The notes under the pieces were generated by a model. The model saw only the letters and a list, made by a program, of their open reading frames with translations, was not told the origin of the DNA and ran no database searches. Positions 48,637 to 58,461 of a DNA stretch of 64,000 nucleotides are shown here, one piece after another. How positions within the stretch are numbered: the stretch's first letter is position 1; each line of letters opens with the position of its first letter. A program made the translations under genes and the position numbers. The stretch is taken from contig NZ_JADNBB010000008.1 in the NCBI RefSeq assembly GCF_015550595.1, positions 161,119 through 225,118 on the forward strand, read 5' to 3'. Origin of the DNA: Parabacteroides goldsteinii. GTDB taxonomy: Bacteria > Bacteroidota > Bacteroidia > Bacteroidales > Tannerellaceae.

Positions 48637-49923
48637 ATGAAAAGAAGAAACTTCATCCGAAGCGGAGCTCTGGCGATTGCGGGCTTCACCATTTTACCTC
48701 GTCACATTTTAGGAGGAACAAATTTTGTAGCTCCCAGCGACCAGATCAATCTGGGAATTATCGGCTGTGGGGCACAAGGCCGGTGGACACTTGCCCCGGA
48801 GTTTGCCCGGCGCGCCAATCTGATAGCTGCAGCCGATTGCGAGTCCCGCCAGCTGAAAGCCATGCAGGAAATTGTTGAGAAAGAAACAACGAAGGCAAAA
48901 GGACAGGCTTATAAAGGATTCAAACTCTATGCAAATTATCATGAACTATTGAACCGAAGCGATATCGATGGTGTAATCATAGCAACCCCCGATCATTGGC
49001 ATGCTGTACAAACCATCGAAGCATGTCGTGCCGGGAAAGATGTGTATGTGGAGAAACCGATGTCGCATAGTATAGAAGAGGGCAGGGCGATGGCCGATGC
49101 AGTGGAAAAATACAACCGTGTATTGCAGGTGGGGAATATGCAACGTTCATGGCGAAACTTCCGTCATGCCTGTGAGTTAGTTCGTAACGGATATATCGGG
49201 GAGATCAAAGAAGTGAAAGTTTCCATCGGACCTCCTCCTGTAAAATACGATCTGCCTGCACAGCCTGTTCCTAAAACTCTGGACTGGGAAATGTGGATCG
49301 GTCCGGCTCCGATGAATGTCTACAATGAGGAACTGGCTCCGCCAATGGAACGGAATACATTTCCAAACTGGCGTAACTACCGGGAATACGGTGGTGGTAT
49401 GATCTGTGACTGGGGTGCTCATATGTTTGATATTGCCCAATGGGCGCTAGGCATGGACGACTCCGGCCCGATCGAATTTACTCCTCCCGAGGAAGGCGAG
49501 TTGAAGCCACTCAGCATGCGTTATGCCAATGGTACCGTTATGACGCATGAGCCTTTCCGTAAGGCTGATGGTAATGCAGTCCGCTTTATCGGTTCGGACG
49601 GTGTGATCGATATCAGCCGTAGCTTCCTGGATACTATCCCAGCTAAATTACAGGATGAAGTGATAGGGGATGATAAGATCAAACTCTATAAAAGTGACGA
49701 TCATTATAGTGATTTCCTTACAGCGATGAAGACACGTAAACAGCCGCTCAGTACTGTTGAAATCGGTCATCGTACGGCTTCCTTGTGCCATATCGTCAAT
49801 CTGTGTTACGAATTTGATCGTAAATTGGTTTGGAATCCGGAAAAAGAGGAGTTCTTCTTTGATGACGAAGCGAACAAACGGCGTGGTAATCTGATACGCG
49901 AACCGTATAGCCTGAAAGTATAG
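48637..49923 (+). CDS. Tat-exported Gfo/Idh/MocA-family oxidoreductase
   Basis: The 428-residue protein starts with a twin-arginine-type leader (MKRRNFIRSGALAIAGFTIL) and has an NAD(P)-binding Rossmann domain (LGIIGCGAQGRW), the EKP motif VYVEKPMSHS and a C-terminal alpha/beta domain with GGGMICDWGAHMFDIAQWALGMDDSGP. Family members oxidise or reduce sugars and sugar derivatives; Tat export with folded cofactor indicates a periplasmic role in carbohydrate processing. The substrate is unknown. It is monocistronic, ending at a strong bidirectional terminator. Confidence 0.92.
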   Translation: MKRRNFIRSGALAIAGFTILPRHILGGTNFVAPSDQINLGIIGCGAQGRWTLAPEFARRANLIAAADCESRQLKAMQEIVEKETTKAKGQAYKGFKLYANYHELLNRSDIDGVIIATPDHWHAVQTIEACRAGKDVYVEKPMSHSIEEGRAMADAVEKYNRVLQVGNMQRSWRNFRHACELVRNGYIGEIKEVKVSIGPPPVKYDLPAQPVPKTLDWEMWIGPAPMNVYNEELAPPMERNTFPNWRNYREYGGGMICDWGAHMFDIAQWALGMDDSGPIEFTPPEEGELKPLSMRYANGTVMTHEPFRKADGNAVRFIGSDGVIDISRSFLDTIPAKLQDEVIGDDKIKLYKSDDHYSDFLTAMKTRKQPLSTVEIGHRTASLCHIVNLCYEFDRKLVWNPEKEEFFFDDEANKRRGNLIREPYSLKV

Positions 49924-49948
49924 TATATATAATAATGTATAGGAAAAT

Positions 49949-49991
49949 GTAAGCGGTGGTAAAAACTCATAGGAGTTTTACCACCGCTTAC
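49949..49991. terminator. Bidirectional terminator between convergent genes
   Basis: GTAAGCGGTGG (49949-49959) pairs with CCACCGCTTAC (49981-49991), extended inward by A-rich/T-rich arms (TAAAAACTC and GAGTTTTA) with one bulged base. It serves the oxidoreductase (plus) and the TonB-dependent receptor (minus). Confidence 0.85.
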
Positions 49992-50025
49992 TATTTTATA
50001 CTCTGGAAAGTTTCGTATTCTTATA

Positions 50026-52827
50026 TCAGAATCGTGGAGGTCCACCGGGACCACCGTGACCTCTGCCGCCCGGTCCACGAACATCGTTCATACTGGCACC
50101 TCCCTTGAAGATGCTGAACCGGTAGATGAAGTGAACCATAAAATAACTGCTCAACGTATTATACTCGGAATACTGCGTATATTCGGTATTTATAGTCTGG
50201 GAGATGTTACTGCGTTGTTGCAGGATATCATAGATCTTGAAACGTAATGTTGCTTGATTACCTTTCAGGAACGACTTGGAAGCGGAAGCATTCCATAAAA
50301 CTTCTTTTTGTTTATATCCTGTTGCATAGCCGGAGTTGGCCGACCAGGTGATATCGCTTTCGATCTTGAAATCAAGTGGAAGATAAATCGCCGTTGTCCC
50401 TCCAACACCGTAGTTGAACGTATTCTGATCGTTTTGTCCCTGCAATGAGTTTTGAGCACCGTTGTAACGGATATTCCCGTTTATTCCCAAGTCTAAATAA
50501 TCCGACCGGAAATCGAAACCGGCACGTTCCATTGCCGTGAAATTCTTATTCGTATTTTTTTCTTCATTGATGAAACCATTGGTGTTGGCATACGAGGCCA
50601 TAGTCATGGAATTGACAGAGAACTTCTTGTTCTTCAGCGGTGTGTTGAACAGGACGCGAACGTTTCCGTTGTAGTTTCCGTTTATATTTTCATAAGTAGT
50701 CATCTTTTTACCGGATTCTCCCAGGTAAATCGATTTGGTAACGATGTCATTTACTATGTAATTGGCATTCAACATAATCATGAAAGCGGTCTGTTTCTCA
50801 GGAACGAATTTCTGAAAACGTGCGAACAGGTTATTCGAATAGGTCGGTTTCAGGTCAGGATTACCGGTGATAGTGTTCAACGGGTCGGAAATATCGTCTA
50901 CCGGTTGCAACTGTGTCATGCTCGGCTGACTGGTGCGTCCCCGGTAATTGATCCTTAAATTCGTACGTTTGTCAAACCGATAATTGAAACGGATCATTGG
51001 TGATACGTTGAACACATTGCGGGTCAGCTTGGAGAGAACCGAGTCACCGACAAAGTTTTCACTTACGCTGTGGGAAGGAGCAAAGTTCATACCGACAGTA
51101 TAATCGTATTTTTCGCGTATCGCCTTGAACGCCAGACTGGCTTCCTGGTTGATGAAGTTGTTGCGGTAACTTTTACTGTATGCTGTGTCCAGTACATTAT
51201 AATCTTCACTATCTTCTCCTTTTACATACGAATTTTTCAGTGACTCCTGTTTATTCTGGCTGAAACTGTAAGTCGCCTGGATGAAATTATTATGTCCGAT
51301 CGGTTCAACCCACGACAAATAAGCCCGGTAATTGAAACCTTTGTTATCGTATCTGAACTGTTGGTCGATCAATTCGTTCGGAGTATTTCCCAGAAAATAT
51401 TCCGTGTTCGAGAAATTCAATCCTTTATTATATGAATCGCTTACTCCTCCGGATAAAGATCCGCTAAGTACACGACCTTCGTTATTTAGCTTCCGGCTGA
51501 ATTCCAAACGGGCATTTACATTGTAACCTTCTCCGTCGGAAAGGTAATCGGATTTTCCCAGATTGACCGAATCTCCCCGATTGGTCAATGTGTTAAACGA
51601 ACCAAACTCGCGGTTATGGCTGTTGCTGTAAGTGAAACTTGGCTGGAAAATGATTTGGGTAGCCGTATCCGGTTTCCATTCCATACGGAAATCAGCACCG
51701 ATGTTATCGCTTTTTGTATTGCTGTTGTTTAGTTCGTTCTTGATTGTGGAACTATCGTTAGGTAAAAAGTTTGTCCGGTTGGTTCTGCTTTCAGCTTCAT
51801 TATCCGAATGGGAGAAACGTACGTTACCCCCAAGTGTCATTTTTTTATTGAACTCTTTACTGAAGTTCAGGCCCGCATTACCGGAAGAGGTGATACCGTT
51901 CCCGGCTCCACCGCCTCCCCGTCCTCCGCGTCGTCCACCCATTCCGGAGAACATTGTAGAAGCGATGTCCGAAAATCCCATATTATTCGTATTATTCAAA
52001 CCTCCCATGAAGGTGATCTGGTCGTTGTTGATAAACCGGTTGATCATAGCGTTTCCTTCATACCTGTCTTTGCTGCCATAGCCGGCGAAAGCATTTCCGA
52101 ACCAACCTTGTTTCATTCCTGGCTTGACGGTCAGGTTGATAACGGTCTCTTCGTCTCCGTCATCAAATCCGGTCATCCGTGCCATATCGCTCAAACGGTC
52201 GAGCACCTGTACCTTTTCGATCATCTTGGTCGGCAGATTCTTGGAAGCAACCTTCGGATCGTCGGAGAAGAATTCTTTTCCGTCAATCAATACCTTTTTG
52301 ATCTCTTTTCCATTAACTGTGATTTTACCTTCGCTGTCGACTTCCACACCTGGCATCTTTTTCAACAGGTCTTCCAAAACGGAGCCTTCTGTCGTCTTAT
52401 AAGAGTCGGCGTTATATTCGACAGTGTCGTTGCGGACAACCACTTCCGGTGCCTTACCGATAACAATGGCTTCCCCCAGCATGATGGAACCGTCGCTGAG
52501 TGCCAGCTTACCGACATTGACAGGGTTGTTTTTTCCAGTGATCCGTAAAGGTTGGTATAAAGGATCGAAACCAACAAAAGAAACGTGCAATAGATAACTG
52601 CCAGCCTTAATCCCCTTCAGCGTGAAGTTCCCGTTACGCGAACTGGCCACGCCTCCAACCATCGTACTGTCTTTTACATTTAATAAGCGGACCGTAGCCT
52701 GTTCGATAGGCTCGTTGTTCCCCTCTTCCACCACTGTACCAGTGACATCAACTCCACCCCGCTGTGCAAATGCCGGCAAAGAAAAGAGAATAAGAAATAA
52801 CCAAAAAAAGTATCTTCCCGATTTCAT
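50026..52827 (-). CDS. TonB-dependent receptor with outer-membrane beta-barrel (stand-alone)
   Basis: The 933-residue outer-membrane protein has a signal peptide (MKSGRYFFWLFLILFSLPAF), a carboxypeptidase-regulatory-like domain (VTGTVVEEGNNEPIEQATVRLL), a plug-like domain (ILEKMPGVEVD-like motif LLKKMPGVEVDSEGKITVNGKEIKKVLIDGKEFFSDD) and a barrel of the OMP_b-brl_3 type. A Gly-rich loop (GGRRGGRGGGGAGNG) at about 300 and a Gly/Pro-rich end (RGPGGRGHGGPGGPPRF) are unusual. Such stand-alone receptors may be sensors or metal-peptide transporters; cargo unknown. The start is at the ATG before the signal peptide, 69 bp inside a longer reading frame. A -7 box lies 24 bp upstream. Confidence 0.9.
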   Translation of the reverse strand: MKSGRYFFWLFLILFSLPAFAQRGGVDVTGTVVEEGNNEPIEQATVRLLNVKDSTMVGGVASSRNGNFTLKGIKAGSYLLHVSFVGFDPLYQPLRITGKNNPVNVGKLALSDGSIMLGEAIVIGKAPEVVVRNDTVEYNADSYKTTEGSVLEDLLKKMPGVEVDSEGKITVNGKEIKKVLIDGKEFFSDDPKVASKNLPTKMIEKVQVLDRLSDMARMTGFDDGDEETVINLTVKPGMKQGWFGNAFAGYGSKDRYEGNAMINRFINNDQITFMGGLNNTNNMGFSDIASTMFSGMGGRRGGRGGGGAGNGITSSGNAGLNFSKEFNKKMTLGGNVRFSHSDNEAESRTNRTNFLPNDSSTIKNELNNSNTKSDNIGADFRMEWKPDTATQIIFQPSFTYSNSHNREFGSFNTLTNRGDSVNLGKSDYLSDGEGYNVNARLEFSRKLNNEGRVLSGSLSGGVSDSYNKGLNFSNTEYFLGNTPNELIDQQFRYDNKGFNYRAYLSWVEPIGHNNFIQATYSFSQNKQESLKNSYVKGEDSEDYNVLDTAYSKSYRNNFINQEASLAFKAIREKYDYTVGMNFAPSHSVSENFVGDSVLSKLTRNVFNVSPMIRFNYRFDKRTNLRINYRGRTSQPSMTQLQPVDDISDPLNTITGNPDLKPTYSNNLFARFQKFVPEKQTAFMIMLNANYIVNDIVTKSIYLGESGKKMTTYENINGNYNGNVRVLFNTPLKNKKFSVNSMTMASYANTNGFINEEKNTNKNFTAMERAGFDFRSDYLDLGINGNIRYNGAQNSLQGQNDQNTFNYGVGGTTAIYLPLDFKIESDITWSANSGYATGYKQKEVLWNASASKSFLKGNQATLRFKIYDILQQRSNISQTINTEYTQYSEYNTLSSYFMVHFIYRFSIFKGGASMNDVRGPGGRGHGGPGGPPRF

Positions 52828-52851
52828 AACTAATGTATTATCTGTATCTAA

Positions 52852-52859
52852 CAAATGTA
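52852..52859 (-). promoter_or_regulatory. -7 box of the TonB-dependent receptor gene
   Basis: Minus-strand TACATTTG, perfect match to TAnnTTTG, 24 bp before the chosen start codon at 52827. It overlaps the longer reading frame and supports the shorter start. Confidence 0.5.
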
Positions 52860-53034
52860 TTCCCAGACTGGTTTCCGGGTACGAGAAGATAGACAAAAGG
52901 AATTGGATTAAGTTTAAAAATATATGTGGCGATTTTGATTTATTAACAAAAAAGAGATAAGTGCGACACTGTAGATTAATTAAAAATACTCTTCCACATA
53001 TAAACTGATTTGAAACAAATTCGTCCCAAGTATT

Positions 53035-53598
53035 TCAGGAAGGAAATCCGAATAGAAAAGAAAGAAGCGGTAAATAATCTTTCAGTTTAAGGCGAAGAAT
53101 TTTCAGAGACTGAGAAATGCGGTATTCAACGGTTTTAATGGAGACACCTAATGATAGTGCAATCTGCTGATTTGTTAATTCATCAAAACGGCTTAAATGG
53201 AAAGTCTCTCTGTATGTCTCCGGTAACTCACTGATTGCTTTGTTTATATTTTCGGTTAGTTCATTGATAAAATAGAAATCAGGGTCATCAAATTGTTCTT
53301 TCAGCTTTTCGTAAAGTAGGGAATGAACTCTCTCATGGTATATGTTTTTCTGTATCGCGTTTAAGCATCGATGTTTTGCTGCGATGAATAAATAGGATTT
53401 CAGAGATTGAGTAATGATAAGCTTTTTTCGATTTTCCCATATGAACAACATCAGGTCTTGTACCAGTTCTTCTGCATCTTCATCCGTCACATATTGAGAA
53501 GTGTATTCACATAAAGGAGAATAATACTTAATAAACATTTGTTTATAAGCATCCGCATTGTCTTCTTGCATTTGTTTAACTAGTAGATTATCATTCAT
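53035..53598 (-). CDS. ECF sigma factor of PUL 2 (divergent)
   Basis: A 187-residue ECF sigma factor with region 2 (YKQMFIKYYSPLCEYTSQYVTDEDAEELVQDLMLFIWENRKK) and region 4 (SELPETYRETFHLSRFDELTNQQIALSLGVSIKTVEYRISQSL). It faces away from the FecR gene, whereas in PUL 1 sigma and FecR are co-directional. Both promoters therefore fall within the 149-bp gap 53599-53747. A -7 box TATCTTTG (minus strand, 53629-53636) lies 30 bp before its start. It probably activates the SusC/D genes to the right. Confidence 0.9.
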   Translation of the reverse strand: MNDNLLVKQMQEDNADAYKQMFIKYYSPLCEYTSQYVTDEDAEELVQDLMLFIWENRKKLIITQSLKSYLFIAAKHRCLNAIQKNIYHERVHSLLYEKLKEQFDDPDFYFINELTENINKAISELPETYRETFHLSRFDELTNQQIALSLGVSIKTVEYRISQSLKILRLKLKDYLPLLSFLFGFPS

Positions 53599-53628
53599 TT
53601 ATCAATGCTTTTTTGTAAAGATCCCAGA

Positions 53629-53636
53629 CAAAGATA
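53629..53636 (-). promoter_or_regulatory. -7 box of the PUL 2 sigma gene
   Basis: Minus-strand TATCTTTG, perfect match, 30 bp before the sigma start codon. No -33 box in the AT-rich upstream sequence. Confidence 0.5.
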
Positions 53637-53747
53637 GTTTATAATTCTAATTTTATTTAGAAAAAGAAGGAATAAGTATGAAATTTTTTATGATATTGTT
53701 TAGGGTGGCAGTGGGAGATTTTTGTCGTATATATAGAAACGAATAAA

Positions 53748-54803
53748 ATGGAAGAACAGAAAAAACATATGGAAGAACCGGACGGTTCGTTATTGTTGTC
53801 ATATATTAAGGAAACAACATCAGCTGAAGAGCGTTGTATTGTAGAAACCTGGTTGAATGATAAAGAGGAAAATGAGAAAATATTGATGCAGGTTGCTCAG
53901 ATTTATTATGCTTGTCGTGCACAAGAGCGTATTAAAAGACGTGATCCTTTAACTGCTTTTGAAAAAGTGAAAGGAGAAATTAGGCAACATATGTGGCGGC
54001 GATATTTCTATCGTATTTCTTCCATTGCTGCTTGTATTACAATAGGATTTTTTCTTTCTTCTCTTATTTCATTTTGGAATAAGTCAGCTAATGAGACGGA
54101 TGTACAAATGGTTTCCGTTCATTCTAATCCGGGGATGCGGACCTGTTGTAATTTACCGGATGGTACGGTTGCTTATTTAAATTCTGGTTCTACATTAACT
54201 TATCCGGTTCCTTATGATAGGAAAAAAAGAGAAGTTGTATTGGTAGGAGAAGCATACTTTAAGGTAACGCATGATCCTGCAAAACCTTTTATAGTAAGTG
54301 TAGCTGACGATAAAATGAGAGTGAGAGTACTTGGTACTGAATTTAATTTGCAAGCATACCCGGAAGAGGGACTGATCAAGACGACATTGGTTACCGGGAA
54401 GGTGGATATTGAGGTTAGAAAGGATAATGGAATTGTTTTGAGGCAAGAATTGTCTCCCTCTTTAAAGGCAACCTACATGCTCTCTAGTGGCAAAATAGAT
54501 GTGAAAGCAGTCAATACAACATATGAAACTGCATGGATAGATGGAAAACTCATGTTTAACAATTCCCCTCTGCCTCAGGTGCTGCGTGATTTGTCTTATT
54601 TTTATAATGTGAAATTTGATGTGAAGGATACTTTAATAGACTCTTATTCCTTTACCGGAACATTTATAGATAAGCAATTATCTCAAATACTTGATTATTT
54701 GAAGATTTCATCAGGAATTGATTATGAAATCAAACAAGCAAAAGGGAATGACAGTAAAGGTATCAAATATACGGTAGTGGAGTTGACTAACAAACGGAGA
54801 TAG
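53748..54803 (+). CDS. FecR-type anti-sigma factor of PUL 2
   Basis: The 351-residue inner-membrane protein has a cytoplasmic N-terminus, a transmembrane helix (ISSIAACITIGFFLSSLISFW), a FecR domain (NPGMRTCCNLPDGTVAYLNSGSTLTYPVPYDR, GEAYFKVTHDPAKPFIVSV, VLGTEFNLQAYP) and a DUF4974 C-terminus (LPQVLRDLSYFYNVKFDV). It binds the divergently encoded sigma factor and responds to the STN domain of the SusC protein encoded next. It has a longer basic N-terminal region than the PUL 1 FecR. Confidence 0.93.
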   Translation: MEEQKKHMEEPDGSLLLSYIKETTSAEERCIVETWLNDKEENEKILMQVAQIYYACRAQERIKRRDPLTAFEKVKGEIRQHMWRRYFYRISSIAACITIGFFLSSLISFWNKSANETDVQMVSVHSNPGMRTCCNLPDGTVAYLNSGSTLTYPVPYDRKKREVVLVGEAYFKVTHDPAKPFIVSVADDKMRVRVLGTEFNLQAYPEEGLIKTTLVTGKVDIEVRKDNGIVLRQELSPSLKATYMLSSGKIDVKAVNTTYETAWIDGKLMFNNSPLPQVLRDLSYFYNVKFDVKDTLIDSYSFTGTFIDKQLSQILDYLKISSGIDYEIKQAKGNDSKGIKYTVVELTNKRR

Positions 54804-54876
54804 GAATATAAATTGTATTTATTAAAAATAGAAGCCTATGGAATAGAATTATTATTAACAGACTCTATAGAAAAAA

Positions 54877-54911
54877 CATACGGAAATATGTTACCAGCAT
54901 CTTTCCGTATG
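54877..54911 (+). promoter_or_regulatory. Hairpin between fecR and susC, PUL 2
   Basis: CATACGGAAA (54877-54886) and TTTCCGTATG (54902-54911) form a perfect 10-bp stem with a 15-base loop in the 179-bp gap. No T-run follows directly, so this could be an mRNA stability or attenuation element. Confidence 0.55.
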
Positions 54912-54982
54912 AAACTTTCAATAGCCGGTCTATAAACAGACTAAGAAATTTATTTTTTTAATCTTAAATCAATTACAAAAAT

Positions 54983-57900
54983 ATGGTAAAGAATTATTAT
55001 ATCCAACAGGATAGGGAAATTTGTATCCTAAAATTAATACCTAAAATAACAAGAATCATGAAGTTAACCTGTTTACTATTATGCTTGTCTATTGGTATGG
55101 CGCTTGCTTCTCTGTCTTATGCACAAACAACGAAACTATCGGTTCATGGGACGGAGAAAACTGTGGCAGATGTGCTGGAAGAAATTGAACAACAAACGGA
55201 TTTTCATTTCTTTTATAATAATAAAATAGTAGATGTCAATCGAAAAGTTTCTATTAATATACAGAATGAAGATGTATTTACTCTATTAAGTAGTTTGTTC
55301 AAAGGATCGAATGTTCGATATAAAGTGATCGGAACAGATGTTATCTTAACAACGGTCGATATGACCGAATCTGATCAAGTCGGAAGGAAGATTGCAGGTA
55401 AAGTGACGGATCTTCATGGAGAACCTGTTATAGGAGTGAATGTCGTTGAAAAGGGAACAACGAATGGTACGACAACAGATGCTAATGGTTCTTATTCTTT
55501 AATGCTGCTTGGAGATAATGCAATTCTCCAGTTCTCTTATATAGGTTATGCTACAAGGGATGTTACTATTGGCAATAAGTCTGAGCTTTCGATTTCCTTA
55601 TTGGAAGATAACCAAGCTTTGGAAGAAGTGGTCGTTGTAGGTTATGGTACAACTAAAAAAGTGAATCTGACCGGTGCTGTAGCGCAGGTAGATAACAAAA
55701 CGATGGAAAACCGTTCGGTTACCAACATCGGTAAAGCTTTGCAGGGAGTTGTGGGTAACTTGAACATGACCGTTTCTGGAAATGGAGGAGCTCCTGGTTC
55801 AACAATGGATTATAACGTTCGTGGTACAACGAGTCTTTCCGGCGGATCCCCTTTATTTATAGTTGATGGAGTTCCGGCAGATAATATCAATAATATCAAT
55901 CCCTCGGACGTAGAAACGCTTACGATTTTGAAAGACGCTGCATCTGCTGCTATTTACGGTGCCCGTGCTGCTTATGGAGTTATCCTGGTTACTACAAAAA
56001 AAGGGGCAAAGAATGAAAAAGTGACAGTCTCTTACAATAATGTAATAGGATATAATCATGCAACATGCATTCCGAATCAGGTTAGTTCACTGGACTTTGC
56101 TAACGCTTATAATATTGCGTCTCTCAATTCCGGACAATCTCCGATGTTCAGTAAGGAACATATTGAACGTATTAAAGCATATATGGCGGATTCTGACCAT
56201 TATCCATCGAATATTCCGAACCCTAATAATACGGATTATTGGTCGTATGCTACATTGGATAATGATAATGTAGACTGGTTCAGAGCTTTCTTTAAACCAG
56301 GTTCGTGGAATCATAAGCATGATTTGAGCGTAAGGGGTGGTACGGAGAAATCTAATTATTATGTCGGTACGGGTTATTACAAAGAAAATGGATTGTTACG
56401 GTATGGAAAAGATCGGTTCGAACGATTTAATTTGACGACTAATTTACATTATGAACCCTACAAATGGTTACGTGGAGATTTCAGGATCAAATTCAGTCGT
56501 GATAAGAACAATACAGTCTCTGAGGCCTATAATGGGGATATCGGAAACTGGGTACATTTGGCGACAACACGTTATCCTAACTGGTCCCTGAAAGATCCGA
56601 ATGGTCACTGGGCTTCTACTTCCCATATGTATAAGCAAATAGATGGCGGACGTACGCTTGACAATACGAATGTATTTAGTGCAACAGGAGCATTGGAAGC
56701 GGAACCGATTAAAGGTTGGAAAATAAATGTAGATTATACTTATCGGAATACGGCCCGGAAAGAGTCTACACATGATAAGGCGGTAATTTGGGAATACACT
56801 GTATCTGAAGTGCCGGTAATGGCTCCTAATCATGATGCTTTTTCTACTTTGCAGGCACAAACCGATTATAGTTCATTCAATGCTTATACTTCTTATGAAC
56901 ATTTATTTGGTGATCATTTTATGTCAGTAATGGTCGGTCAGCAACTGGAATTGAGTAAATATGATTATCTGACAGCTATGCGCCGTAATTTGATTAATCA
57001 GGATATTCCTTCTTTATCAACGGCAATCGGAGAACAGACAAATTCCCAACAATTGACGCATTGGGCAAATATGGGTACTTTTATCCGAGCAAATTATAAT
57101 TATAAAGAGAAATACCTGATAGAGTTTAATGCTCGTTATGACGGCTCTTCCAAATTTCAACGAGGTGATCGGTTTGGTTTCTTCCCTTCTGTATCTTTGG
57201 GGTATAATATAGCCAGAGAGAACTTCTGGACAATTGAACATATTGTCAATTCATTAAAGCTTCGGGCTTCTTATGGTTCGTTGGGTAATCAGAATGTTGG
57301 TGATTATCTGTATTTGAGTACAGTAAATGTCGGTAGTAACTATGGTTACCTGATAGATGGCGTACGCCCGAATTATCTGGATGCACCTGGTTTAGTCAGT
57401 CGCAACCTAACCTGGGAAACGGTTTCAACGATTGATGTCGGTGTAGATGCTTCGTTTTTATCAAATCAGTTGAATTTATCATTTGATTGGTATCGGCGTA
57501 CAACGACGGATATGTTTGGTCCGGCTAATGCTTTACCGGCTGTATTGGGGGCAAGTGTTCCTCAGGAAAATAATGCAGATTTACGTACTTCCGGTTTTGA
57601 GTTAAATCTGGGTTGGAGAGATCAGATCGGAAAAGATTTTTCTTATAATGTGAATTTGGTCTTATCCGATTATACCTCTAAGGTAACTACATACAACAAT
57701 CCGACAAGGATACTGTCGACTTATTATGAGGGGCAGACGATCGGAGAAATATGGGGATATAAGACCGCTGGCATCATACAAACAGAAAATCAATTGAAAA
57801 ATATACCTGACCAGTCGTATATTTATGGTAACTGGACAATCGGGGATGTCGAGTATAAGGATTTGAACAATGACGGTAAAATAGATAAAGGGAAAAATAC

Positions 57901-58450
57901 CAAAGACGATCATGGCGATTTGGATATCATAGGAAATACAACCCCTCGTTTTAGTTATGGTATTTCTTTAGGTGCACAATGGAAGGGATTTGATTTGAAT
58001 ATCTTCCTGCAAGGTATAGGAAAACGTGATTTTTGTCCACCAACAGGAGGAAACAGCGGTGTATTTTTCTGGGGATTTGCAGGTGGATTCGGATCGAATA
58101 TGTACAAGGAAACATCTGACTTCTGGACTTCGGAAAATACAGGGGCATATTATCCAAAACCCTATAATTCTTCTGAAGTGTATAAAAACCAGCAACCGCA
58201 AACTCGTTATTTGCAAAATGCAGCTTATCTGCGATTGAAAAATTTTCAATTAGGTTATACGATTCCACAGACTGTTATGTCGAAGATCGGTTTGCAGCGT
58301 ATCCGTATGTTTATCAGTGGAGAAAATCTGTTTACGATCACTTCTTTGCAGAAAAACTTTGACCCGGAGCTTTTGAATGGTAGTTGGGGAGCAGGAAAGG
58401 TTTATCCTCTGACAAAGACGTTCTCTTTTGGTTTTAATGTTGATTTTTAA
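54983..58450 (+). CDS. SusC/RagA TonB-dependent transporter with STN domain (PUL 2)
   Basis: The 1155-residue protein has a long positively charged leader followed by a signal helix (MKLTCLLLCLSIGMALASLS), an STN domain (KTVADVLEEIEQQTDFHFFYNN; about 58-128), a carboxypeptidase-regulatory-like domain (IAGKVTDLHGEPVIGVNVVEKGT), a plug with EVVVVGYGTTKKVNLTGAV, STMDYNVRGTTSL and DAASAAIYGARAAYGVILVTTKKG, and a barrel with the SusC end TFSFGFNVDF. It transports glycans with the SusD partner and signals to FecR. The start at 54983 gives the long leader usual for this class; ATG 55058 is an alternative. Confidence 0.95.
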   Translation: MVKNYYIQQDREICILKLIPKITRIMKLTCLLLCLSIGMALASLSYAQTTKLSVHGTEKTVADVLEEIEQQTDFHFFYNNKIVDVNRKVSINIQNEDVFTLLSSLFKGSNVRYKVIGTDVILTTVDMTESDQVGRKIAGKVTDLHGEPVIGVNVVEKGTTNGTTTDANGSYSLMLLGDNAILQFSYIGYATRDVTIGNKSELSISLLEDNQALEEVVVVGYGTTKKVNLTGAVAQVDNKTMENRSVTNIGKALQGVVGNLNMTVSGNGGAPGSTMDYNVRGTTSLSGGSPLFIVDGVPADNINNINPSDVETLTILKDAASAAIYGARAAYGVILVTTKKGAKNEKVTVSYNNVIGYNHATCIPNQVSSLDFANAYNIASLNSGQSPMFSKEHIERIKAYMADSDHYPSNIPNPNNTDYWSYATLDNDNVDWFRAFFKPGSWNHKHDLSVRGGTEKSNYYVGTGYYKENGLLRYGKDRFERFNLTTNLHYEPYKWLRGDFRIKFSRDKNNTVSEAYNGDIGNWVHLATTRYPNWSLKDPNGHWASTSHMYKQIDGGRTLDNTNVFSATGALEAEPIKGWKINVDYTYRNTARKESTHDKAVIWEYTVSEVPVMAPNHDAFSTLQAQTDYSSFNAYTSYEHLFGDHFMSVMVGQQLELSKYDYLTAMRRNLINQDIPSLSTAIGEQTNSQQLTHWANMGTFIRANYNYKEKYLIEFNARYDGSSKFQRGDRFGFFPSVSLGYNIARENFWTIEHIVNSLKLRASYGSLGNQNVGDYLYLSTVNVGSNYGYLIDGVRPNYLDAPGLVSRNLTWETVSTIDVGVDASFLSNQLNLSFDWYRRTTTDMFGPANALPAVLGASVPQENNADLRTSGFELNLGWRDQIGKDFSYNVNLVLSDYTSKVTTYNNPTRILSTYYEGQTIGEIWGYKTAGIIQTENQLKNIPDQSYIYGNWTIGDVEYKDLNNDGKIDKGKNTKDDHGDLDIIGNTTPRFSYGISLGAQWKGFDLNIFLQGIGKRDFCPPTGGNSGVFFWGFAGGFGSNMYKETSDFWTSENTGAYYPKPYNSSEVYKNQQPQTRYLQNAAYLRLKNFQLGYTIPQTVMSKIGLQRIRMFISGENLFTITSLQKNFDPELLNGSWGAGKVYPLTKTFSFGFNVDF

Positions 58451-58461
58451 AATAGATTATT

